64,000 nucleotides of DNA from Phaeobacter sp. QD34_24 (lineage in GTDB: Bacteria; Pseudomonadota; Alphaproteobacteria; Rhodobacterales; Rhodobacteraceae): the NCBI RefSeq assembly GCF_028890115.1, contig NZ_JARCJD010000011.1, forward strand, positions 62,001 to 126,000, read 5' to 3'. Of this stretch, positions 45,267 through 55,312 are shown one piece after another (position 1 is the stretch's first letter; every line of letters begins with the position of its first letter). A model generated the notes under the pieces. The model made no database searches. It was not told the DNA's origin and saw only the letters and a program-made list of their open reading frames with translations. Position numbers and translations under genes: made by a program.

Positions 45267-45708
45267 CCGGATTTGATCGCAGGCTGCGTTCGGTTATGAG
45301 GCCGAGGGCGATGGAGGCGAGGATGCAGGCGGAGAAGAGATAAAGGCCCCAGCCGGTCTCGATCGTGACGTAGCCGATGCCCTTGGCAAGGGTGATGTAG
45401 AGCGCGATGAGGAAGATGTCGGCCATGGCAAGCTTGCCCAGCAGATGCAGCACCGGTTGGGCGCGGCGATCCAGCAGGCCCCATTGCACCAGCGCAAGGC
45501 CGATGGTTTTGAGGTAGGGGGCGAAGATGGCAAAGAAAGTCACCAGCAGCGCCAGTACCACATCGCTGCCCCAGAGCGATTGCAACCCGGTGATGACGCT
45601 GATCTCGGAAAGACCGAACAGCGGCAAAAGGCCCGCCCGCAGCAGGGGCGCGAACCAGGCGATGGGGTAGAGGATCAAGAGCGACAGGGTGGCGAGGCGG
45701 AGGATCAT
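45259..45708 (-). CDS. Paraquat-inducible protein A family membrane protein (single module)
   Basis: A 149-residue protein with four hydrophobic helices. It has GLQSLWGSDVVLALLVTF and the PqiA-type GKLAMADIFLIALYI (compare the family's GKWSMLDIFVVALL). It is a single half-module, without zinc-ribbon cysteines. PqiA proteins are linked to lipid transport across the envelope; here an mlaEF pair is encoded just upstream (45849-47374), which fits a lipid-trafficking role. Confidence 0.82.
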   Translation of the reverse strand: MILRLATLSLLILYPIAWFAPLLRAGLLPLFGLSEISVITGLQSLWGSDVVLALLVTFFAIFAPYLKTIGLALVQWGLLDRRAQPVLHLLGKLAMADIFLIALYITLAKGIGYVTIETGWGLYLFSACILASIALGLITERSLRSNPGQ

Positions 45709-45848
45709 GGCGGTCCGGATATGTGGCGTTGCCTAGATGTGTGCCTTCCGCTGCTGATTTTGAAGGGGAAAGTTGCACGGCAGTCATCGGCCGGGGCAGG
45801 CCGTGAGCTCTTCGCAGTTGCTTGAGGTGGGAAATCCTGAGCTGTCGT

Positions 45849-46595
45849 TTACCGCACCGCCTCGATCGGACCCTCCGCGCGGCCGTGGATGAACTGGTCG
45901 AGGTAGGGATCGCCCGAATTGTCCATCTGGGCAACCGGGCCGGTCCATTTGATCACCCCGTCATGCAGCATGGCGATATTGTCGGCGATGGCGCGCACCG
46001 AGGTCATGTCGTGGGTGATGGTCATGGCGGTGGCGCCCATCTCGACCACGATCTCGCGGATGAGATCGTTGATCACCCCCGCCATGATCGGGTCCAGGCC
46101 GGTGGTGGGCTCGTCAAAGAAGATGATCTCCGGCTCGGCGGCGATGGCGCGGGCGAGGCCGACGCGTTTCTGCATGCCACCCGAGAGTTCGGCGGGCAAA
46201 CGATCCGCGACATCGGCTTTCAGGCCGACGCGGCGCAGTTTCTCGATGGCGATTTCGCGGGCCTCTTCGGCGGGGCGTTTCAGCGTGCCGCGCATCAGGC
46301 GGAAGGCGACGTTCTGCCAGACGGGCAGGGAGTCAAACAGCGCCCCGCCCTGAAACAGCATGCCGAACCGCGCCAGAAAGGCATCGCGGTCGCCTGCATC
46401 CGCCGGTTTGCCATCCACCAGAATGCTGCCGCTGTCGGGTTTGATGAGGCCCAGGACGCATTTCAGCGCCACCGATTTGCCGGTGCCGGAGCCGCCGATG
46501 ATCACCATCGAGGTGCCCTTGGGGACCTCCAGCGTCATGCCGCGCAGAACCTGGTTGGAGCCAAAGGCCTTATGTACGTTTTCGAGCTTGATCAT
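45849..46595 (-). CDS. mlaF: MlaF-like lipid-transport ABC ATPase
   Basis: A 248-residue ATPase. Walker A GGSGTGKSV, signature LSGGMQKRVGLARA and Walker B IIFFDEPTTGLDPI. The GMQKRV form and pairing with an MlaE permease identify the Mla/Ttg2A phospholipid system that keeps outer-membrane asymmetry. It overlaps mlaE by four bases. MlaD and other components are not in view. Confidence 0.9.
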   Translation of the reverse strand: MIKLENVHKAFGSNQVLRGMTLEVPKGTSMVIIGGSGTGKSVALKCVLGLIKPDSGSILVDGKPADAGDRDAFLARFGMLFQGGALFDSLPVWQNVAFRLMRGTLKRPAEEAREIAIEKLRRVGLKADVADRLPAELSGGMQKRVGLARAIAAEPEIIFFDEPTTGLDPIMAGVINDLIREIVVEMGATAMTITHDMTSVRAIADNIAMLHDGVIKWTGPVAQMDNSGDPYLDQFIHGRAEGPIEAVR

Positions 46596-47374
46596 ACCGA
46601 GAAGAACACCCCCGTCAGCAGGAAGTTGGCGGCCAGGATCAGGATGGCGGCGGCCTCGACCGATCCTTTGGTGGCGCGGCCCACGCCCTGCGCACCGCGG
46701 CCCGATTGCATGCCGTAGTAGCAGCCCATCAGGGCGGCGATGGTGCCAAAGGCGGCGCCTTTCACCAGCGAGGAGATCACATCGAGCGGTTCAAGGAAAT
46801 CTACGGTGTTCTTGAGATAGGCAGCGGCGTTGAAATCGAGGTTATGCACCGCAACCGCATAGCCGCCGGCAATGCCGATGATGTCGCCGATCCCGACCAG
46901 GAGCGGCACGGTCAGGAAGGCTGCCAGCACGCGGGGGGCGACGAGGTATTGCATCGGGTTGGTCGATAGCGTCACCAGGGCGTCGATCTGCTCGGTCACC
47001 TTCATGGTGGCGATCTCGGCCGCGATGGAGGAGGTGACGCGGGCGGCGATCATCAGGCCAACCAGAACCGGGCCAAGTTCGCGCACCATGCCGATGGCGA
47101 CGATCTGGGGCACCACGGCCTCGGCGTTGAAACGGGCGCCGCCGGCGTAGATCTGCAGGGCCAGCGCACCGCCGGTGAAGATCGCCGTCAGACCCACCAC
47201 CGGCAGCGACAGCCAGCCAACATGCAACAGGGCGGTCAGCGTCTCGCGGCCATAGAACGGCGGGCGGATCATGTAGGACAGTGTGGAGAGCGCAAACAGG
47301 GCGACACGACCGATGGCGGACAGCATATCGAGCGCCAGACGGCCGATGCGGGCAAGAAGGGCGAGCGGGTTCAT
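46592..47374 (-). CDS. mlaE: MlaE-type ABC permease
   Basis: A 260-residue permease with several membrane helices and MlaE hallmarks: [37 protein letters not shown] and [21 protein letters not shown] (given here in parts). Its start overlaps the alr stop in ATGA and its end overlaps mlaF, so alr-mlaE-mlaF is one coupled operon. Confidence 0.92.
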   Translation of the reverse strand: MNPLALLARIGRLALDMLSAIGRVALFALSTLSYMIRPPFYGRETLTALLHVGWLSLPVVGLTAIFTGGALALQIYAGGARFNAEAVVPQIVAIGMVRELGPVLVGLMIAARVTSSIAAEIATMKVTEQIDALVTLSTNPMQYLVAPRVLAAFLTVPLLVGIGDIIGIAGGYAVAVHNLDFNAAAYLKNTVDFLEPLDVISSLVKGAAFGTIAALMGCYYGMQSGRGAQGVGRATKGSVEAAAILILAANFLLTGVFFSV

Positions 47375-48408
47375 CCCTTGTAGCTCCTTGCATAGCGCGC
47401 GCCCATCGAGGTCAGGATCTCATAGCCAATGCTGCCCGCCGCATCGGCGAGGCTGTCTACGGTCTGCACTTCATTGAGCAGGGTCAGCGCGGCGGGGTCG
47501 CTGTCAAGGTCGGTCACGTCGATGGTGATCAGATCCATCGAGATCCGCCCCACCACCGGGCAGGCCGTGTCACCGGCATAGGCCTGAATGCCGCCGCTGC
47601 CCATGGCGCGCAGCAACCCGTCGGCATAGCCAGCCGCCACGGTTGCGATGCGGCTGGGGCGCTGGGCGGTCCAGGTGTTGCCATAGCCGACGGTTTCGCC
47701 GGGCATCAGGTCGCGGATCTGGATCACCGGCAGGTCGAGTTGCACCACCGGCAGGGCATCGCCGTAGGGGTCGCCGCCATAAAGACCGATGCCCGGTCGG
47801 CAGAGGTCGAAATGATAGTCGGGACCAAGCAGGATGCCACCGGTGGCCGAGAGCGAGCGCGGCACCTCGATCCCGTCGGTCATCTCGTGGAAGGTCTTGA
47901 GCTGCTGTGCATTCATCGGATGCGCGGGTTCATCGGCGCAGGCCAGGTGCGACATCAGCAGGACCGGGCCTTGCCCCAGCGCGATATCGCGTACAGCCGC
48001 CCATTCGCCGGGCTCCATCCCCAAACGGTTCATGCCGCTGTCCAGCTGCACGCCAAAGGGATGGCCGGGCAGGCTTTCGAAATGGCGCAGCATCTGGTCG
48101 AGCGAGTTGAGCATCGGGGCCAGTTGGAAATCGCGCAGCAGGCCGGTGTCGCCCTCCATATGGCCGGAGAAGACGGAAATGCCGGGACCAGGCCCCAGGG
48201 CGCGGCGCAGGGCGACGCCTTCCTCGGCGGCCGCCACAAAGAAATTGCGCGCACCGGCCTTGGCCAGGGCGGTTGCCACGCGGCCTGAATCCAGGCCGTA
48301 TCCATTTGCCTTGACCACCGCGGCGGTTTCGCAGTTGGTCTTTGCATCAAGATTGCGCCAGTTGGTCACCAGCGCATCAAGGTTGATTGTCAGTCGTGCC
48401 GTGCTCAT
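47371..48408 (-). CDS. alr: Alanine racemase
   Basis: A 345-residue PLP enzyme making D-alanine for peptidoglycan. The PLP lysine lies in [14 protein letters not shown]; the second catalytic Tyr region is [25 protein letters not shown] (in part). C-terminal [12 protein letters not shown]. Length is slightly short for Alr but normal for Rhodobacterales. It is coupled to mlaE by ATGA. Confidence 0.94.
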   Translation of the reverse strand: MSTARLTINLDALVTNWRNLDAKTNCETAAVVKANGYGLDSGRVATALAKAGARNFFVAAAEEGVALRRALGPGPGISVFSGHMEGDTGLLRDFQLAPMLNSLDQMLRHFESLPGHPFGVQLDSGMNRLGMEPGEWAAVRDIALGQGPVLLMSHLACADEPAHPMNAQQLKTFHEMTDGIEVPRSLSATGGILLGPDYHFDLCRPGIGLYGGDPYGDALPVVQLDLPVIQIRDLMPGETVGYGNTWTAQRPSRIATVAAGYADGLLRAMGSGGIQAYAGDTACPVVGRISMDLITIDVTDLDSDPAALTLLNEVQTVDSLADAAGSIGYEILTSMGARYARSYKG

Positions 48409-48507
48409 GCGCTGTTCATGACATGCGCGCAGCAGGGGTCAAGGGGGAAACGGTGCTGCAGGGCTGTGTTGCGCCTTGGATGGCGCCGTCTTGCCGGTGG
48501 CGGGTGC

Positions 48508-48939
48508 CTACTTCGGCATGGTGGCGTTGGAGTGCCAGAAGATCCGCACGCAGGTGGCAAGGCCCTGATCGTTCAGCTCTGCCACCAGGGTGCCGTCCAG
48601 CTCCATCCGGGGCAGGGGGTCGCCGGGCTGGCGATCCGGTAGGCCGGTGCCGGTGGATTTCGCCCAGATCTGGAACAGTTCCTCGCTGGCGACCTGATAG
48701 GTGACGTTCCAATGGCCGACGCCGCCCTTTGGTGTTTCGGCCAACACGCTTGGGGTCAGGCAAATGTCCTGTTGCAGCTTGATCCGATCCCAGTAGCGGG
48801 CCAGTTCTTCGGGGCCGGTCTGCACCTGAAAGGGCGTGTTCCAATATTGCCCATCGGGGGTAAAGAGCGCGGCAAAGCCTTCGGAATCCTGCGCCTCCCA
48901 CACCCGTTTGTAGGCCTGCATGAAATCGTGAATGCTCAT
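48508..48939 (-). CDS. SnoaL/NTF2-like protein
   Basis: A 143-residue protein with the NTF2-like opening (MSIHDFMQAYKRVWEAQDSE, then FAALFTPDGQYWNTPF) seen in SnoaL-type isomerases and ketosteroid-isomerase-like proteins. The fold supports hydrolysis or isomerisation, or only ligand binding. ATG 48939 is used since the longer frame runs into dnaB. It starts 25 bases after the dnaB stop, so it is probably in the dnaB-alr transcript. Confidence 0.8.
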   Translation of the reverse strand: MSIHDFMQAYKRVWEAQDSEGFAALFTPDGQYWNTPFQVQTGPEELARYWDRIKLQQDICLTPSVLAETPKGGVGHWNVTYQVASEELFQIWAKSTGTGLPDRQPGDPLPRMELDGTLVAELNDQGLATCVRIFWHSNATMPK

Positions 48940-48964
48940 TGGAAATCCTCTGCCTGGAAAAGAG

Positions 48965-50491
48965 TTATTCGTAGCCGTCCGGCTGCTGCTGCCAGGATTT
49001 GGCGAGGTTGCCAAAGCGGGTGAATTGCGCCTCGAACGACAGTTCCACCGTGCCGATGGGACCGTGACGCTGCTTGCCGACGATGACCTCGGCCTTGGCA
49101 TGCAACCGCTCCATCGCGGCCTTCCATTCTTCCATCTTGTCCAGTTCGTGATCGCCGGGCTTTTCACGCTCTTTATAGTATTCCTCGCGGAACACGAACA
49201 TCACCACGTCGGCGTCCTGTTCGATCGAGCCGGATTCCCGAAGATCCGACAGCTGCGGGCGTTTGTCATCGCGGCTTTCCACCTGACGCGACAGCTGCGA
49301 CAGCGCAATCACCGGGATGTTCAGCTCCTTGGCGATGGCCTTCATCCCCATCGAGATCTCGGCGATCTCGTTCACCCGGTTGTCGGACATGCCGCGGCAA
49401 AGCTGCAGGTAGTCGATCACCAGAAGATCCAGGCCATGGGTCCGTTTCAGGCGGCGGGCGCGGGCGGCCAGCTGCGAGATCGGCAGGGCGGGCGTGTCGT
49501 CGATGAACAAGGGGCAGCTTTCCAGATCCTTGGCGGCCTGCACGAAGCGGCGGAATTCGCTTTCGCTCATGTCGCCCTGGCGGATCTTGTGGCTGGAAAT
49601 CTCGGACGCCTCGGCCAGGATCCGCCCGGCCAGCTGTTCGGCGCTCATCTCGAGCGAGAAGAAGCCCACCACGCCACCATCCACGGCACCCTCGGTCCCG
49701 TCAGGCTTAACACCCTTCTTGTAGGCCTTGGCCACGTTGAAGGCGACGTTGGTCGCAAGCGAGGTCTTCCCCATCGAAGGGCGCCCCGCGAGGATCAGAA
49801 GGTCCGACGGGTGAAGGCCGCCTAGCTGCTTGTCGAGATCGGTCAGCCCGGTGGAAATCCCCGCCATGCCGCCGCCGCGCTGATAGGCCTCGTTGGTGAC
49901 ATTGACCGCCTCGGTGACGGCCTTGAGGAAGGATTTGAAGCCGCTTTCGGTCTGGCCCTGTTCGGCCAGCTGATAAAGCGACTGTTCCGCCTCGACAATC
50001 TGCTCTTTCGGTTCCGAGGACACATCCACCCTCCGCGCCTTGTCGGCGATGGACTGGCCAAGGGCGATCAGCTCGCGCCGGATCGCCAGATCGTAGATCA
50101 TCTGCGCATAGTCGCGCACCGCAAAGACAGAGATCGACGCACCGGCGAGTTTCGCCAGATAGGCGGGGCCGCCAAGCTCCTTCAGACCCTCGTCATCCTC
50201 CATGAAGGCCTTCAGCGTCACCGGCGAGGCCAGCGCGTTCTTGGAGATCCGCGCGGCGGCGATTTCGTAGATGCGGGTGTGGACCGGATCGTAGAAATGC
50301 GAGGAATCAATGATCGAGGCAACCCGGTCATAGACGTCATTGTTGGTCAGGATCGCGCCCAGAAGCTGCTGTTCGGCCTCTACCGAATGGGGCAGCTCGT
50401 TGGCCTCCATGCCACTGGCCTGCTGCGGAGCATCCGGTTCCGGCATCGGGGCGGGGGGCTGGTCTCCGTCGAATGGGGTCAGTTCGTTCAT
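48965..50491 (-). CDS. dnaB: Replicative DNA helicase DnaB
   Basis: A 508-residue hexameric helicase. The N-terminal DnaB domain starts at LPHSVEAEQQLLGAIL. The RecA-like domain has Walker A GRPSMGKTS, Walker B LLVIDYLQLCRG, and the late LSDLRESGSIEQDADVVMFV. An extra ~25-residue insertion (KGVKPDGTEGAVDGG) follows Walker A, as in other Rhodobacterales. It heads a dnaB-SnoaL-alr-mlaEF run. Confidence 0.95.
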   Translation of the reverse strand: MNELTPFDGDQPPAPMPEPDAPQQASGMEANELPHSVEAEQQLLGAILTNNDVYDRVASIIDSSHFYDPVHTRIYEIAAARISKNALASPVTLKAFMEDDEGLKELGGPAYLAKLAGASISVFAVRDYAQMIYDLAIRRELIALGQSIADKARRVDVSSEPKEQIVEAEQSLYQLAEQGQTESGFKSFLKAVTEAVNVTNEAYQRGGGMAGISTGLTDLDKQLGGLHPSDLLILAGRPSMGKTSLATNVAFNVAKAYKKGVKPDGTEGAVDGGVVGFFSLEMSAEQLAGRILAEASEISSHKIRQGDMSESEFRRFVQAAKDLESCPLFIDDTPALPISQLAARARRLKRTHGLDLLVIDYLQLCRGMSDNRVNEIAEISMGMKAIAKELNIPVIALSQLSRQVESRDDKRPQLSDLRESGSIEQDADVVMFVFREEYYKEREKPGDHELDKMEEWKAAMERLHAKAEVIVGKQRHGPIGTVELSFEAQFTRFGNLAKSWQQQPDGYE

Positions 50492-50717
50492 CGCGGCTCT
50501 CTTCAGTCGGTCCGGATAGATAGGGCAATTCAGGCGCTCAAATCCATCTGGAAATCACCGTGGACAAGCTGTGGGCAGGCTGTGGAGAACTCTCCGCCGC
50601 CTGTTGATGATTTCCCATTTGGACCCAAAAGCGCCTGTGGCGCGCAATATCCGGTAGGATGGCATGGGTGGGCCGCAAAATAAAGGGGGCGGCGCCCCTG
50701 CGGCCTGTACATGCAAG

Positions 50718-50743
50718 AACCGGGGCCTGATCCGGCCCCGGTT
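50718..50743 (-). terminator. Terminator of pyrE
   Basis: AACCGGGGCC (50718-50727) and GGCCCCGGTT (50734-50743) form a perfect 10-bp stem. On the minus strand the run after it is CTTGC, so the U-tract is weak. It lies 25 bases after the pyrE stop. Confidence 0.6.
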
Positions 50744-50767
50744 ATCTAGCTGACAGCGGTGCCGTCT

Positions 50768-51448
50768 TTAGGCGGATTTATGCGCATCCTGCCAGGCGCG
50801 GGGGTCTTTCAGGAAGGTTTCCACCTCATCCAGCGTTGCGGTGCTGAAGGCGCCTTGGGCGCGGGCCTCGGCCAGGACATCCCACCAGGTGCAGAGGTAA
50901 TGCAGCTCCACCCCGTGGTCGCCCAGCGTCTTGGTCGTTTCTGGGAAGATGTCGTAGTAGAAGATCACCGCCGTGTGCCCGCAGGTGGCCCCGGTTTCCC
51001 GGATCGCATCCACGAAGGACAGCTTCGAGCCGCCATCGGTGGTCAGATCCTCGACCAAGAGCACCCGCTCGCCCTCGCTCATGGCGCCTTCGATGCGGGC
51101 GTTGCGGCCGTATCCTTTGGGTTTCTTGCGCACATAGGTCATCGGCAGCGCCATGCGCTCAGCCACCAGGGCGGCAAAGGGGATGCCGGCGGTTTCACCA
51201 CCTGCGATATTATCAAAGGCCTCGAACCCTGCGTTGCGCATCACGGTGACGGTCATGAAATCCATCAGCGTCGAGCGGATACGCGGGAAGGAGATCAGCT
51301 TGCGGCAGTCGATATAGCTGGGCGAGGGCAGGCCGGAGGCCAGCGTATAGGGCGTTTCCGTGTTGAAATTCACCGCGCCGATTTCCAGCAGCATCCGGGC
51401 AGACAGGCGGGCGATTTCTTCGGCGGTGGGGTAGGAGGAGGGGATCAT
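50768..51448 (-). CDS. pyrE: Orotate phosphoribosyltransferase
   Basis: A 226-residue enzyme making OMP from orotate and PRPP in pyrimidine synthesis. It shows [14 protein letters not shown], a [16 protein letters not shown] segment, and the PRPP motif [14 protein letters not shown]. It lies downstream of pyrC but is separated from it by a kinase gene and an RTX gene. Confidence 0.94.
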   Translation of the reverse strand: MIPSSYPTAEEIARLSARMLLEIGAVNFNTETPYTLASGLPSPSYIDCRKLISFPRIRSTLMDFMTVTVMRNAGFEAFDNIAGGETAGIPFAALVAERMALPMTYVRKKPKGYGRNARIEGAMSEGERVLLVEDLTTDGGSKLSFVDAIRETGATCGHTAVIFYYDIFPETTKTLGDHGVELHYLCTWWDVLAEARAQGAFSTATLDEVETFLKDPRAWQDAHKSA

Positions 51449-51606
51449 GGGCAGGTCCTTTGCTTCGGGTCGGGGCTGGCCCGGTGTCGGGCGCTGGCAT
51501 ACCCCGGCGGTGGCCCCTTGTTCAAGTCGGCTTTGACACTTCGGTCCGGCTCTCAGGGGCGTTTCAAGGGCAGGGTGAGGCGGAATCGGCTGCCCTGGTC
51601 GCGCCC

Positions 51607-52809
51607 TTAGCTTTCGGCCGAGACGGTGCCGTTATGCGCCTCCATGATCTGGCGCACATTCTCCAGCCCGAGGCCGGTTGCGGTTTCTCCGCCGGTCGGG
51701 GTGGCCGAGAGGGTCCGGAAACGGCCAAAGACATGTTCAAGATCGTCTTTGGTAAGGCCCTGCCCATTGTCGGTGACATCGATCACGAGAGTATCTGCAG
51801 CCTGCTCCATGGTGACATGGACGGCGCCGCCACAAGGGGTGTATTTGACCGCGTTGCAGATCAGGTTGTCTATGGCGGACACCAGCAGGGTGTCGTCGGC
51901 CTCAACCCGGATCGTACTGTCCCCGGAACTGTCGAACGTGAGCGTTATGTCCTTGCGGCGGGCCTCGTCGCGATTGGCAGCGACGGCGATATCGACCAAC
52001 CGAGCCGGGTCCACAGGGTGGGTGGTCAGCGACAGGGCATCCCCTTCGGCCCGCACCCGTTCAAGGGTGGCGGAAATCAGGTCGGACATCCGTTCGGCGC
52101 CGGTGAGGATCTTGTCGAAACCGGCACTGATACGCGTAAGATCAGGCGCGGTTGCTGCCCCTCGGGCCTGTCCGAGTTCGGCCTGGGAAATGATCGCGGC
52201 AAGCGGGTTGCGCAGGTCGTGCGCGATCAACCCCATCAGATGGGTTTTTTGTGAATTCTCCTGTCGCAGGCGGTCGAAACCGCGCTGCAGGCGGGCGTTG
52301 AGATCGGACAGCTCGGCGATCATCGCCCGTCGTTCGGCTTCGAAGGCCAACCGGCGCAACTCTGCTTCGGCGCGCTGGGCGAATATGCCGGCAATTGCAG
52401 TGGCCACTTCGGTTTCGACGATTGTATCGTGGGAGAAGACGGCGAGATGCCCGGCCACCTGTCCTTCGGTGTCCCGCAACGGGATGCCGATATAGCCTTC
52501 GACAGCGCCTTCGCGCGGGTACAGCTCAGCGACGCCGCAGGGAATGGTGACGGTTTCACCCAGGTAGACCCTTGCGCAGGGGGTTTCATCGAGCTGAAAG
52601 CGCAGATCCTGTACGATTTCTTGATCTTGCAGCGCATAGAGCGCACGGGCATGTGTGGCAGGGACACCCTCGCCATAGGTCACGGCGACAAATGCGGTGT
52701 CGAGATAGGCGCTCAGCGCCTCGACCAGGCGGCGCAGCATGTCGTGTCCGACCTGGCCGGCGATGCTCTGTGCGATTTGGAAAATCTGCTGGGTCTCGGG
52801 GGAAGGCAT
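51607..52809 (-). CDS. GAF-domain sensor histidine kinase (C-terminus cut by in-frame stop)
   Basis: A 400-residue cytosolic kinase. The GAF domain spans ~20-145 ([18 protein letters not shown]). H box with H197 ([13 protein letters not shown]), N box [13 protein letters not shown]1 DNGQGL, F FGRF, G2 GLGLENV. The TAA stop falls right after NGTVSAES. The same frame then continues for 17 codons ([17 protein letters not shown], stop at 51553), exactly the last beta strand expected of HATPase_c. So the gene seems recently truncated or read through. Target regulator is not adjacent. Confidence 0.85.
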   Translation of the reverse strand: MPSPETQQIFQIAQSIAGQVGHDMLRRLVEALSAYLDTAFVAVTYGEGVPATHARALYALQDQEIVQDLRFQLDETPCARVYLGETVTIPCGVAELYPREGAVEGYIGIPLRDTEGQVAGHLAVFSHDTIVETEVATAIAGIFAQRAEAELRRLAFEAERRAMIAELSDLNARLQRGFDRLRQENSQKTHLMGLIAHDLRNPLAAIISQAELGQARGAATAPDLTRISAGFDKILTGAERMSDLISATLERVRAEGDALSLTTHPVDPARLVDIAVAANRDEARRKDITLTFDSSGDSTIRVEADDTLLVSAIDNLICNAVKYTPCGGAVHVTMEQAADTLVIDVTDNGQGLTKDDLEHVFGRFRTLSATPTGGETATGLGLENVRQIMEAHNGTVSAES

Positions 52810-52920
52810 GGTGCAAAATCGGGCCTTTGGTTTGAAAACGCCGATATGTTAGCGCCGCCCTGCCCGCGGCGCTAGACCTTCCCCTTTTGACCTCATCCAG
52901 GCGGAAGCGAAGGTGCGCCG

Positions 52921-53033
52921 CGGAAGCCGGGATCAAACACCGTTATCGGGCCTGCGCCGCTCTGGATCTTTTCGGGGAAGGCGACGGGGGCGTCCTGTTC
53001 CACTCGGGTGATGGTCTCGGCGTTTTCCGTCTG
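52921..53033 (-). pseudogene. Detached duplicate of the pyrC 3' end
   Basis: About 110 bases match the C-terminal coding part of pyrC (54221-54333) without gaps at a constant 1300-base offset and about 86% identity. The minus-strand translation reads TENAETITRVEQDAPVAFPE, then KIQSGAGPITVFDPGF, which matches the end of PyrC. Outside these borders there is no similarity. It has no start and is not expected to be translated as a functional protein. Confidence 0.85.
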
Positions 53034-53041
53034 CGCAAGGC

Positions 53042-54025
53042 TCAGAACAGGAAGTCGTCGGCCGACAGATCGGTCAGCGACACGCCCTGCAGGGTGATGG
53101 TGTTGCCGCGGCCATCGTCGATCACAAGGTCCCGCCCATCCCGGGAGATATGCGATTCCATCAAGTCGTCGAAGTCGGCAATCTGCCTGACCTTGCGCAG
53201 GTCGATCTTCTCGCGATTGCTGTCGACATCAAAGTCGGTGATGACATCGTCACCGAAGCTGCTGCGAAAGACAAAGCGGTCTGCGCCTTCACCGCCGGTC
53301 AGCAGGTCGTTCCCCTTGCCGCCGAACAGCCAATCCTTGCCACTTCCGCCGTACAGCTTGTCACGGCCGTCATCCCCGTAAAGACGATCGCGCCCGCCCT
53401 GCCCAAACAGCTCATCCTGCCCGGTTCCGCCATTGAGCCGGTCATTGCCTCTGCTCCCGGACAATACGTCATTGCCATCACCACCGTTCAGGGTGTCATT
53501 GCCCCCGCCTGCCGAAAAGCTGTCGTTATCTTGGGTGCCGTCGAAACGGTCGTTCTGGCTGATGCGGTCGGGCTGAAACGCATCCCAGTCAAGGGTCTGG
53601 TCCGGGGCAAAAGCTCCGGTTAGGGCCTCATAGCCGGTGATCGAGTCGTAGAACGCCTGGTAGTCCTCGAAGTCCTGGAACTCGGGGAACGGATCCCCTC
53701 CCAGGACGACATAGTAGTTCAAACTCGCCGAGGCGCTTGCGCCAGTGCGAATCTCGATGACCTCGGTCCGGTTTCCATCCCAATTGATGGCTCCGATCCG
53801 GTAGCTGGTCAGCAACAGGTTGGCATCGACATCATTGACCCGAATGTTGAAACTGCTGCCCTCCAGGCTGACACGCGGCAGAGTGAATTGGGAAATGGCA
53901 TCAATCCCGTAAGACAGTTCGGAGCCGGAACCGAAAACGAGGCTCACGGTTTGGGTAGGGGAAAATTCGGTTGGCCGAAAGTTGGAAGTTTGCACCGAAA
54001 AAGTGTTGAAAATCAATGTTGTCAT
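53042..54025 (-). CDS. RTX (hemolysin-type Ca-binding) secreted protein
   Basis: A 327-residue protein. The N-terminal ~150 residues are an unrecognised beta-rich domain. Residues ~165-250 hold RTX nonapeptides (GGGNDTLNGGDGNDVLSG and GGKGNDLLTGGEGADRF) that form a Ca-binding beta roll. The C-terminus ends in SADDFLF, like type I secretion signals. No T1SS genes are adjacent. It sits between pyrC and the pyrC duplicate, and its AT-rich upstream region (54030-54180) differs from the flanks. Confidence 0.88.
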   Translation of the reverse strand: MTTLIFNTFSVQTSNFRPTEFSPTQTVSLVFGSGSELSYGIDAISQFTLPRVSLEGSSFNIRVNDVDANLLLTSYRIGAINWDGNRTEVIEIRTGASASASLNYYVVLGGDPFPEFQDFEDYQAFYDSITGYEALTGAFAPDQTLDWDAFQPDRISQNDRFDGTQDNDSFSAGGGNDTLNGGDGNDVLSGSRGNDRLNGGTGQDELFGQGGRDRLYGDDGRDKLYGGSGKDWLFGGKGNDLLTGGEGADRFVFRSSFGDDVITDFDVDSNREKIDLRKVRQIADFDDLMESHISRDGRDLVIDDGRGNTITLQGVSLTDLSADDFLF

Positions 54026-54183
54026 GGTTTGAAACCTGCTCCGTCAAAAAATAGAGAAGGACCGCCCGGTTCTCTGGCGGTCCCAAAAATAGTTTTTCAA
54101 AAACCAAAATCCGCCTGCTTCAGGAAAATACCGGAAACAAGCATCTGGCTTGCAGGTTCAGCCTAGGATTTAATCACCCTGGG

Positions 54184-55239
54184 TCAAGTCTGCTCTTGCG
54201 GTACCACGGTCCAGTAGACCGGGAAGCCGGGGTCAAACACCGTCACCGGGCCTTCGCCGCTTTGGATCTTCTCGGGGAAGGCGACGGGAGTCTCCTGTTT
54301 CACAAGGGTGATCGTCTCGGCGTTTTCCGGCTTGCGGTAGAAGGCCGGGCCATTCTTCGAGGCAAAGCCTTCCAGCTTGTCCAGGGCGCCGTCTTCCTCG
54401 AACACATGCGCCAGAAGGGGCATGGTGTTGGTGGCGGTGAAACAGCCGGCACAGCCGCAGCCGCTTTCCTTGTTGGGATCCGTATGAGGTGCGGAATCGG
54501 TGCCCAGGAAAAATCGCGCATCGCCTGATGTGGCGGCAGCGCGCAAGGCAAGGCGGTGCTCTTCCCGCTTGGCCACCGGCAGGCAGTAGTAATGCGGCTT
54601 GATGCCGCCCACCAGGATGTGGTTGCGGTTGATGATCAGGTGGTGGGTGGTGATCGTCGCGCCGAGGTCCGTATCGTTGGATTTCACATAGTCCACACCG
54701 TCGCGGGTGGTGATATGTTCCATCACCACGCGCAGGCCCGGCGTTGCGCGGCGGATCGGGTCCAGCACGCGGTCGATGAACACCGCCTCGCGGTCAAAAA
54801 TGTCGATGTCATTGTCGGTGACCTCGCCATGCACGCAGAGCGGCATGCCGATCTCGGCCATCTTCTCCAGAACCGGGCGCACCTTGTCGAAATCGCGCAC
54901 GCCCGAGGCCGAGTTGGTGGTGGCCCCGGCAGGGTACAGCTTCACCGCCGTCACCAGCCCCGAGGCATGCGCCGCGGCCACATCCGCAGGATCGGTATCC
55001 TCGGTGAGGTAGAGCGTCATCAGGGGCTCGAAGGTCATATCGCCGGGCAGGGCCGCCATGATGCGGTCGCGGTAGGCTGCGGCCTGCGCGCCGGTGACCA
55101 CGGGCGGCACCAGGTTGGGCATGATGATCGCCCGGGCGAAATGGCGGGCGGTTTCGGGCAGCACGGCCTGCAGCATGGCGCCATCGCGCAGATGCAGGTG
55201 CCAGTCATCGGGGCGGGTGAGGGTCAGCTCTTTGGTCAT
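54184..55239 (-). CDS. pyrC: Dihydroorotase
   Basis: A 351-residue zinc amidohydrolase of the type II class that cyclises carbamoyl aspartate in pyrimidine synthesis. Metal site [10 protein letters not shown], carboxylated-Lys region [23 protein letters not shown], and [13 protein letters not shown]. The C-terminus beyond DPGF ([12 protein letters not shown]) differs from the detached duplicate. The intact copy is complete and looks functional. Confidence 0.95.
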   Translation of the reverse strand: MTKELTLTRPDDWHLHLRDGAMLQAVLPETARHFARAIIMPNLVPPVVTGAQAAAYRDRIMAALPGDMTFEPLMTLYLTEDTDPADVAAAHASGLVTAVKLYPAGATTNSASGVRDFDKVRPVLEKMAEIGMPLCVHGEVTDNDIDIFDREAVFIDRVLDPIRRATPGLRVVMEHITTRDGVDYVKSNDTDLGATITTHHLIINRNHILVGGIKPHYYCLPVAKREEHRLALRAAATSGDARFFLGTDSAPHTDPNKESGCGCAGCFTATNTMPLLAHVFEEDGALDKLEGFASKNGPAFYRKPENAETITLVKQETPVAFPEKIQSGEGPVTVFDPGFPVYWTVVPQEQT

Positions 55240-55312
55240 GGCGTCGCGTTAGCACAGGGCGCTGCAAAGGGGAAGCGGCAAGCCCTGCGGCACGTGGCGC
55301 AGGGGCGGTATG

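Noticed and set aside
53034-54220. Insertion sequence as carrier of the RTX gene
   Set aside because: No transposase, terminal inverted repeats or target-site duplication could be seen; only the pyrC fragment marks the boundary.
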